Source of the DNA: Plantibacter sp. ME-Dv--P-122b
Lineage (GTDB): Bacteria; Actinomycetota; Actinomycetes; Actinomycetales; Microbacteriaceae
Direction of reading: 5' to 3'
NCBI RefSeq assembly: GCF_030209375.1
Contig: NZ_JARVSC010000009.1
Coordinates: forward strand, 62,001-126,000
DNA: 64,000 bases
The notes beneath the pieces were generated by a model that was not told the origin of the DNA, did not search any database, and saw nothing but the letters and a program-made list of their open reading frames with translations. The translations under genes were made by a program, and so were the position numbers. Below, in pieces: positions 51,710 to 60,582 of the stretch (the stretch's first letter is position 1; every line of letters starts with the position of its first letter).

Positions 51710-52477
51710 ATGCCCTACCTCGACGACGATGAGCAGCCGCTGCAGCGGATCGATCTGGCGCAGATCCCCCCGACCGGACGCCGCTTCCGGCTCGAGCGGC
51801 GGATCGGGTTCCAGGAGCACGCCCCGGACGGTCCCGTCGTGTGGGCACCGGCGTCCGACGACGGGCGCGACGGCGACCGCGCGGAGGGATGGACCGACCT
51901 CGCGTCCGTCCCGGGCGTCCTGTGGAGCTTCATCGGCAGCTACGGCCGGCAGTCCGCGCCGGCCGTCGTGCACGACCACCGGGCACTCCTCGCACTCGGG
52001 CTCCCGCCGGACCAGGCACTCGAGCAGCGTCTCGAGGACGACAGACAGTTCCGCGTCGGCCTCCGCCACCAGCGGGTGCCGCTCCTCCGGGCCTGGCTCA
52101 TGTGGGCCGTCGTGTCGGTCGAGCGGTACGTCAGGCACGCTCCAGGCGTCGCCGCCGTGCTGATCGGACAGTCGGTCCTCGGGGTCCTGGCCGTCTGGGT
52201 CGCGACGATCGGACTCGTCACGCCCGTGCTCGGCGCTCCGACACCCGGGTGGCTCGGTCTCGCGGTGGCACCCGCGGTCCTCGCCGTATGCTGGCGGGAG
52301 GAGCGGAGACTCCTCGTCTGGTTGCCGTACGCGGGTGCGCTCCTCGGGCCACTCCTCCTCGTCCAGCTCGCAGCGGTCGGGGCGTTCCGGCTCCTCGAAC
52401 TGCTCGTCCGGGAGACGATCGACCGCCCGTTCATCGACGACTCCCCCGGCCCCGTCGGCCCGCCGACCCTCCGCTGA
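51710..52477 (+). CDS. DUF1353 domain protein with C-terminal membrane segments
   Basis: 255 residues. The DUF1353 core is at ~58-95 (TDLASVPGVLWSFIGSYGRQ, then AVVHDH). Three hydrophobic segments follow (~145-165, ~175-193, ~205-230). DUF1353 is common in phages but here is part of a membrane-anchored protein. A short Pro-rich tail ends it. ATG 51710 follows GGGAGGATG. The function is unknown; the fused membrane part suggests action at the inner membrane. Confidence 0.82.
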   Translation: MPYLDDDEQPLQRIDLAQIPPTGRRFRLERRIGFQEHAPDGPVVWAPASDDGRDGDRAEGWTDLASVPGVLWSFIGSYGRQSAPAVVHDHRALLALGLPPDQALEQRLEDDRQFRVGLRHQRVPLLRAWLMWAVVSVERYVRHAPGVAAVLIGQSVLGVLAVWVATIGLVTPVLGAPTPGWLGLAVAPAVLAVCWREERRLLVWLPYAGALLGPLLLVQLAAVGAFRLLELLVRETIDRPFIDDSPGPVGPPTLR

Positions 52478-52483
52478 CCGGTT

Positions 52484-52554
52484 CCCTGTCTCAGGAACGC
52501 CTCGGCGTGTCGAGCGCGGGGGACCCGACACGCCGAGACGCTCCTGAGACAGGG
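52484..52554. terminator. 29-bp inverted repeat between convergent genes
   Basis: Arms at 52484-52512 and 52526-52554 match at 27 of 29 positions (CTGTCTCAGG at the outer ends, CTCGGCGTGTCG at the inner ends), with a 13-nt loop. It lies between the DUF1353 stop (52477) and the ATPase stop (52572). It is much longer than a usual terminator and may be another repeat family. Confidence 0.65.
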
Positions 52555-52571
52555 ACGGAGCAGAGGTCCGG

Positions 52572-53351
52572 CTAGGCGCCCGGGAGGGTGCCGAGTCCGT
52601 CGACGACCGGGATCGCCGCGAGGAGCCGCTGCGTGTAGGCGTCCTGCGGGTCGGACCAGACGCGGTCGACCGGACCGTATTCGACGATGCGACCGGCGCT
52701 CATGACCGCCACGTCGTCCGCGATGACCCGGACGACGGACAGGTCGTGACTGATGAAGAGGAGCGCCGCGCCCGTCTCGACCGCGAGCTTCCGCATGAGC
52801 TTCGCCACCCGTGCCTGCAGGGAGGCGTCGAGCGACGCGATCGGCTCGTCACCGATGAGCAGTTCGGGACCCGCCGCGATGGCTCGTGCGATCGCGATGC
52901 GCTGTCGCTGGCCACCCGAGAACTGGTGCGGGTAGCGGGTGCGGCTGGCGGCGTCGAGCTCGACGTGCTCCAGCAGCTGACCGACGTCCCACGCGTCGCG
53001 CACCGGGTTGACCCGGAGGCCGTCCTCGATCTGGCTCCCGATCGTGCGGCGCGGGTTGAGCGAGGCGTACGGGTTCTGGAAGACCATCTGGATCCGCAAC
53101 AGCTCCGGTGCGCGCTTCCGGAGACCCAGCTTGCCGATCGGCGTCCCGTTGAACGTGATCGCGCCACCCGAGGTCGGTTCCAGCCCGCAGACCGCTCGCG
53201 CGAGGGTCGACTTGCCGCAGCCCGACTCCCCCACCAGCCCGAGCACCTGTCGCGGTTCGAGGTCGAAGCTCACGCCGTCGACCGCGTTCAGCGTGCCACG
53301 ACCGGGCAGCTTGTACGTCACATGGACGTCGTCGAGGTGCAGCAGCGTCAT
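52572..53351 (-). CDS. oligopeptide ABC transporter ATP-binding protein (DppF-like), third importer
   Basis: 259 residues: Walker A GESGCGKST near 42, signature FSGGQRQR, Walker B IGDEPIASLD. It is shorter than the other DppF proteins because the oligo_HPY end is missing; it stops soon after DPQDAYTQRLLAAIP. ATG 53351 overlaps the DppD-like stop by four bases. Confidence 0.92.
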   Translation of the reverse strand: MTLLHLDDVHVTYKLPGRGTLNAVDGVSFDLEPRQVLGLVGESGCGKSTLARAVCGLEPTSGGAITFNGTPIGKLGLRKRAPELLRIQMVFQNPYASLNPRRTIGSQIEDGLRVNPVRDAWDVGQLLEHVELDAASRTRYPHQFSGGQRQRIAIARAIAAGPELLIGDEPIASLDASLQARVAKLMRKLAVETGAALLFISHDLSVVRVIADDVAVMSAGRIVEYGPVDRVWSDPQDAYTQRLLAAIPVVDGLGTLPGA

Positions 53352-54169
53352 GACGCCGCCTCCGTTCCCGTGTCGGGCAGCGCGTCGATGAGCGCCTTGG
53401 TGTACTCGTGCTGCGGATCGGTGATGACCTGGTACCGACTGCCGTGCTCGACGATCTCGCCGAGCCGCATGACCGCGATCGTGTCGGCGAGCGCCGACAT
53501 CACCCCGAGGTCGTGGGTGACGAGGATGATCGCGATCCCGAGCTCGTCGCACAGCTTCCGCAGCAGGCGGAGGATGCCGGCCTGAACGGTGACGTCGAGC
53601 GCTGTCGTCGGTTCGTCGGCGATGAGCACGGACGGCTCGCACATGAGCGCCGAGGCGATCGCGATGCGCTGCAGCTGCCCGCCCGAGAACTGGTGCGGGT
53701 ACTTGCGCAGCGCCGCCTCCGGGTTCGGGACGGCGACGAGGCCGAGCATCTCCAGCGCCCGCGCGTGGGCGGCCGCCTTCGAGGCTCCCGTGTGGTGCCG
53801 GTAGTGATCGACGAGCTGGGCCTCGACCGTGAGCATGGGGTGCAGGCTCGCGGTCGGGTCCTGGAAGATCATCGCGATCTCCGTGCCGCGGTACCGGTTC
53901 ATGGTGCGCTGCTTGAGCCCCACGAGTTCGGTGCCGTCGAAGCGGATGCTGCCGCCGAGGTCCGCCCCGGCCGGCAGGAGGCCGCAGATCGCGAGCCCGG
54001 TCATGGTCTTGCCGGACCCCGACTCACCGGCCAGCCCCGTGATGCGACCGGCGGGGACCTCGAGGTCGATGCCGCGGAGGATCTGCTTGGCGGCGGCGCC
54101 GCGACCGAAGCCGAGCGTGAGCCCCTCGATGACGATCCCGCCACCGCCACCGCCTGCTGACTGGGTCAT
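53348..54169 (-). CDS. oligopeptide ABC transporter ATP-binding protein (DppD-like), third importer
   Basis: 273 residues: poly-Gly start, Walker A GESGSGKTM near 45, signature FSGGQLQR, Walker B IADEPTTALD. Like its partner it lacks the oligo_HPY domain. ATG 54169 follows GAAAGGACGCGAC, identical to the leader of the second importer's DppD-like gene. It is 38 nt after the DppC-like stop. Confidence 0.92.
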   Translation of the reverse strand: MTQSAGGGGGGIVIEGLTLGFGRGAAAKQILRGIDLEVPAGRITGLAGESGSGKTMTGLAICGLLPAGADLGGSIRFDGTELVGLKQRTMNRYRGTEIAMIFQDPTASLHPMLTVEAQLVDHYRHHTGASKAAAHARALEMLGLVAVPNPEAALRKYPHQFSGGQLQRIAIASALMCEPSVLIADEPTTALDVTVQAGILRLLRKLCDELGIAIILVTHDLGVMSALADTIAVMRLGEIVEHGSRYQVITDPQHEYTKALIDALPDTGTEAAS

Positions 54170-54207
54170 GTCGCGTCCTTTCGGATCGGTCACTCCGTGC
54201 TCGCCGC

Positions 54208-55089
54208 TCACAGCGCGCGCCCCTGCACGGCTTCCTGCGACCGCGGGTCGAGGGCGTCGCGGAGGGCGTCGCCGAGGAAGTTGAAGGCGAGCACCACCGT
54301 GAGGATGGCGAGTCCCGGGAAGACCGCGATCCACCAGGAGGAGAAGTTCTGCACCCCGTCGGACACCATCGCACCCCAGTCCGGCGTCGGCGGGACGGCA
54401 CCGAGGCCGAGGAAGGAGAGACCCGACAGCAGCAGGATGGCCGTACCGACGTCGAGTGTGGCGAGGACGACGACCGGCGACACGACGTTCGGCAGGATGT
54501 CCTTGCCGAGCGAGGTGAACGGCCCGTTGCCGAGCAGACGACCGGCGATGACGTACTCGGCACCCCTGGCTCCGATGACGAGTGAACGCGTCACGCGGGC
54601 GTACGCCGGCCACGACACGATGAGCATCGCGATGACGGCGTTCGTGAGGCTCGGGCCGAGCGCCGCGGCGATGACCATCGCGAGGATGATCGTCGGGAAC
54701 GCGAACACGAGGTCGGCGATCCGCATGATGGTCTCGTCGAGCGCCTTGCCGAAGTAGCCGGCGATCGCCCCGAGGAGCGAACCGATCAGCATCGCGAAGA
54801 TCACGAGCATGAGGGCGAGCGGGATCGAGACCTGCGCGCCGCTGACGACCCGGGACAGGACGTCGCGGCCCACCTGGTCGGTGCCGAACCAGTGCGCGGC
54901 ACTCGGGGCCTGCAGCCGGTCGAAGTCCTGGGCGAGCGGGTCGAACGGCCGGATCCACGGCGCGAGCACCGCGACGAGCAGCCAGAAGAGCACGATGACA
55001 CCACCCGCGACGGCGAGCGGGGTGCGCAGCTGCTTCGAGATGTGGAGGCGGCCCTTGCGCTTGGTCTGGACGGCGAGGACGTCGGTCAT
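54208..55089 (-). CDS. oligopeptide ABC transporter permease (DppC-like), third importer
   Basis: 293 residues, about six membrane segments; GTDQVGRDVLSRVVSG and the EAA loop (AEYVIAGRLLGNGPFTSLGKD) are visible. The end (NFLGDALRDALDPRS) is family-typical. ATG 55089 overlaps the DppB-like stop. Confidence 0.92.
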   Translation of the reverse strand: MTDVLAVQTKRKGRLHISKQLRTPLAVAGGVIVLFWLLVAVLAPWIRPFDPLAQDFDRLQAPSAAHWFGTDQVGRDVLSRVVSGAQVSIPLALMLVIFAMLIGSLLGAIAGYFGKALDETIMRIADLVFAFPTIILAMVIAAALGPSLTNAVIAMLIVSWPAYARVTRSLVIGARGAEYVIAGRLLGNGPFTSLGKDILPNVVSPVVVLATLDVGTAILLLSGLSFLGLGAVPPTPDWGAMVSDGVQNFSSWWIAVFPGLAILTVVLAFNFLGDALRDALDPRSQEAVQGRAL

Positions 55090-56159
55090 GCCACCCTCAC
55101 TCTCGGGTCGATGAAGCCGTACAGCACGTCGACCAGGAAGTTCAGGCCGATGTACACGAAGCCGACGATGAGCCCGACGCCCATGATCGCGGGCAGGTCG
55201 AGTTTGGTCGCCGCGGAGTACGCGTACTCGCCGAGGCCGTGCCACGAGTACACCTTCTCGACGAGGACCGTCCCGGACAGCAACGACCCGAAGGCGACGC
55301 CGAGCACGGTGATGATCGGCACGAGTGCCCCGCGGAGGACGTACCGGGTCACGACGACGTGGCCGGGAAGGCCCTTCGCCCGCGCTGCACGGACGTAGTC
55401 GAGGTCGAGCACCTCGAGGATCGCCGACCGCGCGAACCGGGTGAGCAGGCCGATCGTGTAGAGCGCCAGGACCGAGGCGGGCAGGATCAGGTGGGCGATG
55501 GCGTCGCCGAAGGTCGACCACTGGCCGGCGAGCAACGCGTCGATCGTGTACATCCCGGTGACCTTCGGCGGCGGGATCGCCGCGGGCGAAAGCCGTCCGG
55601 AGCCCGGGAACCAGTGCAGCTGGGAGAAGAACACGAAGTAGACGACGAGTGCGAGCCAGAACGACGGCACCGAGATACCGATGAGGCTCACGACCCGGAT
55701 GACCTGGTCGGTGATCGTCTTCCGGCGCAGCGCGGCCCACATGCCGAGGCCGACGCCGATGATGATCGAGATGACGATGGCGGTGAGCGCCAGTTCGGCC
55801 GTGGCCGGGAAGGCGCGACCGAGTTCGTCCGCGACGGCGCCGCGGGTCTGCTGCGAGGTCCCGAGGTCGCCCTGGAACAGGTTCGCGACGTAGGTGACGT
55901 ACTGCACGGGCAGTGGCTTGTCGAGGCCGGCGCTCTCGCGGAACTGCGCGACGATCGTCGGATCAGCCGCGGCCTGCTCACCGAGCGCCGCCTGCACGGG
56001 GTCCGCGGGGACGAGGTTGGTCAGCGTGAAGGTGACGAGCGTCACCCCGAACATCAGGAGGACCGTGAGGCCGAGCCGGATGCCGAGGTAGCGCGCGAGC
56101 GGGTGGAGACCCGCTCGCGCGCTGGACGTCGTCGGTGCGACGCTACTTGATTCCGGCAA
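55086..56159 (-). CDS. oligopeptide ABC transporter permease (DppB-like), third importer
   Basis: 357 residues, six membrane segments; the EAA loop is YVRAARAKGLPGHVVVTRYVLR and the end FIDPRVRVA. The most upstream start is TTG 56159, which lies inside the 3' end of the binding-protein gene (17-nt overlap). There is no clear ribosome-binding site, so translation may depend on coupling from upstream. Confidence 0.88.
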   Translation of the reverse strand: MPESSSVAPTTSSARAGLHPLARYLGIRLGLTVLLMFGVTLVTFTLTNLVPADPVQAALGEQAAADPTIVAQFRESAGLDKPLPVQYVTYVANLFQGDLGTSQQTRGAVADELGRAFPATAELALTAIVISIIIGVGLGMWAALRRKTITDQVIRVVSLIGISVPSFWLALVVYFVFFSQLHWFPGSGRLSPAAIPPPKVTGMYTIDALLAGQWSTFGDAIAHLILPASVLALYTIGLLTRFARSAILEVLDLDYVRAARAKGLPGHVVVTRYVLRGALVPIITVLGVAFGSLLSGTVLVEKVYSWHGLGEYAYSAATKLDLPAIMGVGLIVGFVYIGLNFLVDVLYGFIDPRVRVA

Positions 56160-57726
56160 GATCGACGGTCCACGTCGGGTTCAGCGGAACCTCGGTGATC
56201 GTGGTCGCGGTGACCACGTTCTGCGCCGGCTGCAGGAGCGGGATGAACGGTCCGCTCGCGTTCTGCGCCTTCTGGAGGTCCTGGTACGCGGCGGCACGGG
56301 CGTCCGTGTCGGTCGCGGCGAGCGCCGCGTTCGCGAGGTCGGTCACGGTCGGGTCGGCGCCTGCCGGCCAGCCCGCACGGAGGCCGACGAGCTCACCCGG
56401 CGTGAACGCGAGGTAGTTCGACGGGTCCGGGAAGTCCGGGCCCCAGTACCAGAGACCCACGGTCTCCTTGCCGTCGCGGTAGGCGTCCAGCTCGGTGGCG
56501 ACCGGAGCCGGGGCCAGCGTGATGGTGATGCCGACCGACTTCAGCTGCGCCTGGACCGACTCGGCGATGCTCTGGAGCGAGAGCCCCTGCACCGTGATGT
56601 CGTTCGGGAAGTTCAGCGTGACGGCTTCGCCGGCGTAGCCAGACTCCTTGAGGGCCGCCTTCGCCGCATCGGCGTCGAACTGGTTGCCGTCGGCGGCGTC
56701 GAGCGCACCGTTGAAGATCGAGGGGATGAAGCCACCGGGACGGACGGAACCGTCGCCGGCGAGGTCGACGATCTTGTCGTAGTCGATACCGAGCTTGACG
56801 GCCTCGAGGAACTTCGGGTTGCTCGTGATGTCGCTGATCGCGGGGTCCTGGTTGAGCATGAGGAAGATCATGTAGCGCGAGGGGTTCGCGATGATCTTCA
56901 CCTTCGAGTCGTCGAGCTCGGAGACCTGGTCCGGGTTGAGGTCGAGGGCGACCTGGGAGTCACCGGCCTCGACGTTGAGCTTCTGGGTCGGGCCCTGCAC
57001 GTTGCGGAGGACGACGCGCTCGTACGCGGGCTTGGTCCCCGTGTACTCGGGGTTCGCCGTGAAGACGACCTGCGAGGCGGCGTCGAAGGACTCGAGCTGG
57101 TACGGGCCGGAGCCCGCGGAGGTGGTGTTGAGGAACGACTCGGCCGCGTCGTCGGCGGTCGCACTGCCACCGTTCTCCTCGACGACCTTCTTGTTCACGA
57201 CGCCGAGGGCCGGGTTCGGCAGGATGAACGGGAGGGCCGGGTTCGGCGTCGCCGAGGTGAGCGTGAGGGTCGTGTCCGAGGTCTTCTCGATCGTGACGCC
57301 GTCGAGCAGGAAGGACGGGTTGCCCTTCACGCCCTGGACGCGCTGCAGCGAGAACACCGCGTCGTCGACGGTCACGTCGGAGCCGTCGGAGAACTTCTTG
57401 CCGTCCTTCATCGTGAGGGTCATCACCGTGTTGTCGGCGTTCATCTCGTAGCTCGCGAGGCCGTCGACGGGGGTGGTGACGTCGTCGTCCTTGAACGTGA
57501 GGAGGGTCTCGTAGAGCGCCTTCGCGACGATCGAGCCGGTCGTCTCGTACTCGCGGTTCGGGTCGGCGGTCTTGAGGTCGAAGGACGCGTCGACGACGAG
57601 CGACTTGCCCGCGCTGTCATCGAAGCCGCCTGAGGGGGAGCAGGCGCTGAGCGCGAGGCCGGCGGCGAGGGCGAGGCCGAGGGCCGCCATGCCGCGCCGG
57701 CTCGTGCGGCTGAAGGATCGTGACAA
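56143..57726 (-). CDS. oligopeptide ABC transporter substrate-binding lipoprotein, third importer
   Basis: 527 residues. Lipoprotein signal ending LALSAC (Cys near 29), then SBP_bac_5 (FDLKTADPNREYETTGSIVAKALYE, KDGKKFSDGSDVTVDDAVFS). TTG 57726 is used: AAGGAG lies 7 nt upstream. Unlike the other two importers there is no gap or hairpin after this gene. It is divergent from an Lrp/AsnC regulator. Confidence 0.92.
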   Translation of the reverse strand: MSRSFSRTSRRGMAALGLALAAGLALSACSPSGGFDDSAGKSLVVDASFDLKTADPNREYETTGSIVAKALYETLLTFKDDDVTTPVDGLASYEMNADNTVMTLTMKDGKKFSDGSDVTVDDAVFSLQRVQGVKGNPSFLLDGVTIEKTSDTTLTLTSATPNPALPFILPNPALGVVNKKVVEENGGSATADDAAESFLNTTSAGSGPYQLESFDAASQVVFTANPEYTGTKPAYERVVLRNVQGPTQKLNVEAGDSQVALDLNPDQVSELDDSKVKIIANPSRYMIFLMLNQDPAISDITSNPKFLEAVKLGIDYDKIVDLAGDGSVRPGGFIPSIFNGALDAADGNQFDADAAKAALKESGYAGEAVTLNFPNDITVQGLSLQSIAESVQAQLKSVGITITLAPAPVATELDAYRDGKETVGLWYWGPDFPDPSNYLAFTPGELVGLRAGWPAGADPTVTDLANAALAATDTDARAAAYQDLQKAQNASGPFIPLLQPAQNVVTATTITEVPLNPTWTVDLAGIK

Positions 57727-57761
57727 GGTGGAGCTCCTTATCTGGTTGGAGGGATGAGCTG

Positions 57762-57791
57762 AAAGTAGTGCGATACGCGATCATTCGTCAA
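57762..57791 (-). promoter_or_regulatory. promoter of the third importer operon
   Basis: TTGACG (57791-57786), an 18-bp spacer and TACTTT (57767-57762), 36 bases before the TTG start. It lies in an unusually AT-rich divergent region (57765-57870) shared with the Lrp-type gene, where that regulator would be expected to bind. Confidence 0.55.
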
Positions 57792-57900
57792 TCCACAAGC
57801 CGTTACCAAAGAATAATTGTCTCGATTTCGCGGCGAATCTGCCATATTCTCTCAAACGACCGCCAGGACCACCGCTGAATCTGGACGTTTGGAGCAATCG

Positions 57901-58461
57901 ATGCAACTCGACGACACCCACATCCGCATGTTGGAGCTGCTCCGAGAGGACGGCCGGGCTTCGGTCGCCGCACTCGCCGAGGAACTCGGGATCTCCCGCT
58001 CGAACGCCTACTCACGCTACGAGGCGATGCTCCGCGCGGGCGTCCTGAAGGGGGTCCACGCGGAGATCGAGCCGGCCACGGTCGGGCTCGGCGTCGCGGC
58101 GATGGTCTTCATCACGCTGCGCCAGAGTCAGTGGGCGGACTTCCGCGCGCGGTTGTCCTCGGTCCCGGAGCTGGAGTACTTCGCCGTCACGACCGGCGAG
58201 CACGACGCGATGATGCTGATCCGGGCCCCCGACGTGGCGGCGATCCACGAACTGGTCGCCACCCGGCTCGCACAGTGGCCGTCCATCAAGGCGACGACGA
58301 CCGTCTTCCTCATGGACGAGGAGCGGTCGAACGTGTCGCTCCGCATGACGAGGTCCGAACGCACGAGCGTCGAGGACTCCGGCGAGCGCTTCGGCATGAC
58401 GCGGTTCGTCCGAACGAGCGACGAGCGCGCCCAGCGGGTGCCGGAGCGCCGCGGACGCTGA
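57901..58461 (+). CDS. Lrp/AsnC family transcriptional regulator
   Basis: 186 residues. N-terminal HTH (DDTHIRMLELLREDGRASVAAL, then EELGISRSNAYSRYEAMLRAGVL) and a RAM-type effector domain (VFITLRQSQWADF, VTTGEHDAMMLIRAPD). The final ~35 residues are a basic/acidic extension not typical of the family. ATG 57901 follows GGAG. Family members sense amino acids; being divergent from a peptide importer, it likely couples peptide uptake to amino-acid supply. Confidence 0.9.
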   Translation: MQLDDTHIRMLELLREDGRASVAALAEELGISRSNAYSRYEAMLRAGVLKGVHAEIEPATVGLGVAAMVFITLRQSQWADFRARLSSVPELEYFAVTTGEHDAMMLIRAPDVAAIHELVATRLAQWPSIKATTTVFLMDEERSNVSLRMTRSERTSVEDSGERFGMTRFVRTSDERAQRVPERRGR

Positions 58462-58494
58462 CCCGCCGGCGGTGGCGCACCGATCCTGACGGGC

Positions 58495-58878
58495 TCAGGC
58501 GGCGGCGATCTCCCGACAGACGCTGACGTGCGACTGACCGTCCGGGCCGATGAAGTCCTCGGTGAGGATGAACGAGCCGTCCTCGGCGCGGGAGATGATC
58601 GAGCTCGCTTCGCCGCGCGTCGTCAGGTCGCCGGCACGGTTGCGGTGCACGAACGAGATGTCGATGCGTTCGCCGGTGCGCACCCCGCAGAACCGTCCGA
58701 CAGAGACGGTGTCGCCGACGTATTCGCCCCACAGCACGCCGTGCGTCTCGTGGTAGACGAATCGCGTGGGCGCGTCGGCGTCGACGACGCTCGCGGACGA
58801 CGACACCATGTCGAACACCTTCGCATCGAGGTTGAAATCGAGCGCGGCGCTGGTGCCGGTGTCGGCGGTTCCTGTCAT
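58495..58878 (-). CDS. conserved small beta-rich protein (127 aa)
   Basis: The central part (RFVYHETHGVLWGEYVGDTVSVGRF, RIDISFVHRNRAGDLTTRGEASS) resembles a small protein family found in many bacteria and often labelled N-acetylglutamate synthase without real support. The regular strand pattern suggests a beta-barrel. ATG 58878 is chosen; the longer upstream frame is not coding-like. Convergent with the Lrp gene. Function unknown. Confidence 0.7.
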   Translation of the reverse strand: MTGTADTGTSAALDFNLDAKVFDMVSSSASVVDADAPTRFVYHETHGVLWGEYVGDTVSVGRFCGVRTGERIDISFVHRNRAGDLTTRGEASSIISRAEDGSFILTEDFIGPDGQSHVSVCREIAAA

Positions 58879-59059
58879 GCCGTCATTCTGCGGAGGCGTC
58901 CGAACAGGTGTCAACCTGCCGACGATCCGTCCATCCCGTCCGTCACCTGAGCCGGTCGGACAGGACGAAACGCCGGATCCGACGGTACGGACGGGATGTT
59001 CCGCTGGCTCCGACTGCCACAGCTTGACGGCGTCCGCCGCTGGTGGCTTACTGATCTCC

Positions 59060-60472
59060 ATGTGTCCAGACAGCCTCCAGTTCCGCGACCCCCGCACCCA
59101 GCCACTCCCCCGGGACGACGCGTTCCGCGAGTACCTCGCGACGGGCTGGGGCGCGGTGGACCGCTCCGTCGACCTCGCCGAGGGGGCCGGCGCAGCCGCC
59201 GGGCGTCACCGTGACGCCATCAGCGCCCAGTTCCCCGGCCGCTGGCTCGTGATCACCGCAGGACGCGCCGTGACGCGCGCGAACGACACCGAGTTCCCGT
59301 TCCGTCCGGACAGCGACTTCGTGTGGGTCACCTCCTGTCAGGCGGAGGGCGCGGTCCTCGTCATGCGGCCGACCACTGGTGGTCACGACGCGACGCTGTA
59401 CCTCGCCGAACCCGTCGGTCCCGGTGAGGAGGCGTTCTACGCCGACGCCATGCGCGGCGAGCTCTGGATCGGCCCGTCCGCCGGACTCCCCCAGTGGGCC
59501 GAGGCGCTCGGTATCGAGGTCCGCTCCCTCGAGGTGCTCGACGAGGCCCTCGCGCTCGTCCCCGCCGACGCCCTCCGCGCGGGTGCTCCGGAGCCTCGCG
59601 TCGACGGTCGACTCGCGGCGTCGCGGGAGCTCCTCGTCGCCCTGTCCGCCGCGAAGCTCGTCAAGGACGACTGGGAGATCGCGCAGCTCCGTGCCGCGGT
59701 GGACGCCACGGTCGGCGGGTTCCGCTCCGTCGCACGCGAACTGCCCGCCGCCATCGAGTTCGGCGGAGAACGCTGGTTGCAGTCGACCTTCGAGCGCCAC
59801 GCCCGCACCTTCGGCAACGGCGTCGGGTACTCGACCATCATCGGCAGCGGACCACACGCTCCCACGCTGCACTGGACGCGCTGCGACGGTCCGGTCCTCC
59901 CCGAGCACCTCATCCTCATGGACGCCGGTGTCGAAGCCCGCTCCCTGTACACCGCCGACGTGACGAGGACCTTCCCCGCGAGCGGGTCCTACACCGCGGC
60001 GCAGCGCGAGGTCCACGACCACGTCGAGCGGGCCCATCGCGCCGCGATGTCGCAGGTCGGCCCCGGCCGGTCGTTCATCGACATGCGGAACACGGCCTAC
60101 GAGCAGATCGCCACGAGCCTCCGCGACCTCGGCATCCTGCAGGTGTCGGTCGACGAGGCGATGTCGCCGAACGGCCAGCAGCACCGCCGCTACCTGCCGA
60201 GCGGCACCGGCCACCACCTCGGACTCGACGTGCACGACTGCGCCCGCATCGGCGACGAGCGGTACCTCGACGAGCCGTTGCAGCCGGGCGCCGTCCTGAC
60301 CGTCGAGCCCGGTCTCTACTTCCACGCGAACGACCTCACCGTCCCGCCGGAGCTGCGCGGTATCGGCGTCCGCATCGAGGACGACCTGCTCGTGACCGCC
60401 ACCGGCCACGAGGTCCTCTCCGCAGCACTCCCGATCAGCGCAGACGGTCTCGAGGCCTGGTTGCGGAGCTGA
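59060..60472 (+). CDS. aminopeptidase P (M24 family)
   Basis: 470 residues. N-terminal creatinase-like domain (~30-190, FRPDSDFVWVTSC) and C-terminal pita-bread domain. Metal ligands are visible in order: LMDAGVE (Asp), TADVTRTF (Asp), GHHLGLDVHD (His), VEPGLYF (Glu) and VRIEDDLLV (Glu). It removes an N-terminal residue before proline, completing the breakdown of imported peptides. ATG 59060 is the first start giving a family-like N-terminus. Confidence 0.92.
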   Translation: MCPDSLQFRDPRTQPLPRDDAFREYLATGWGAVDRSVDLAEGAGAAAGRHRDAISAQFPGRWLVITAGRAVTRANDTEFPFRPDSDFVWVTSCQAEGAVLVMRPTTGGHDATLYLAEPVGPGEEAFYADAMRGELWIGPSAGLPQWAEALGIEVRSLEVLDEALALVPADALRAGAPEPRVDGRLAASRELLVALSAAKLVKDDWEIAQLRAAVDATVGGFRSVARELPAAIEFGGERWLQSTFERHARTFGNGVGYSTIIGSGPHAPTLHWTRCDGPVLPEHLILMDAGVEARSLYTADVTRTFPASGSYTAAQREVHDHVERAHRAAMSQVGPGRSFIDMRNTAYEQIATSLRDLGILQVSVDEAMSPNGQQHRRYLPSGTGHHLGLDVHDCARIGDERYLDEPLQPGAVLTVEPGLYFHANDLTVPPELRGIGVRIEDDLLVTATGHEVLSAALPISADGLEAWLRS

Positions 60473-60582
60473 TCCTCGGTTCACAACTCAGGACGGTCGT
60501 CGCGTGTCGCGGCGCGCCCCTCCGGCGCGAGCGGCGACACGTCCGGTGCGTCCTGCGTTGCGAACGAGCCTAGGCTTGCACG

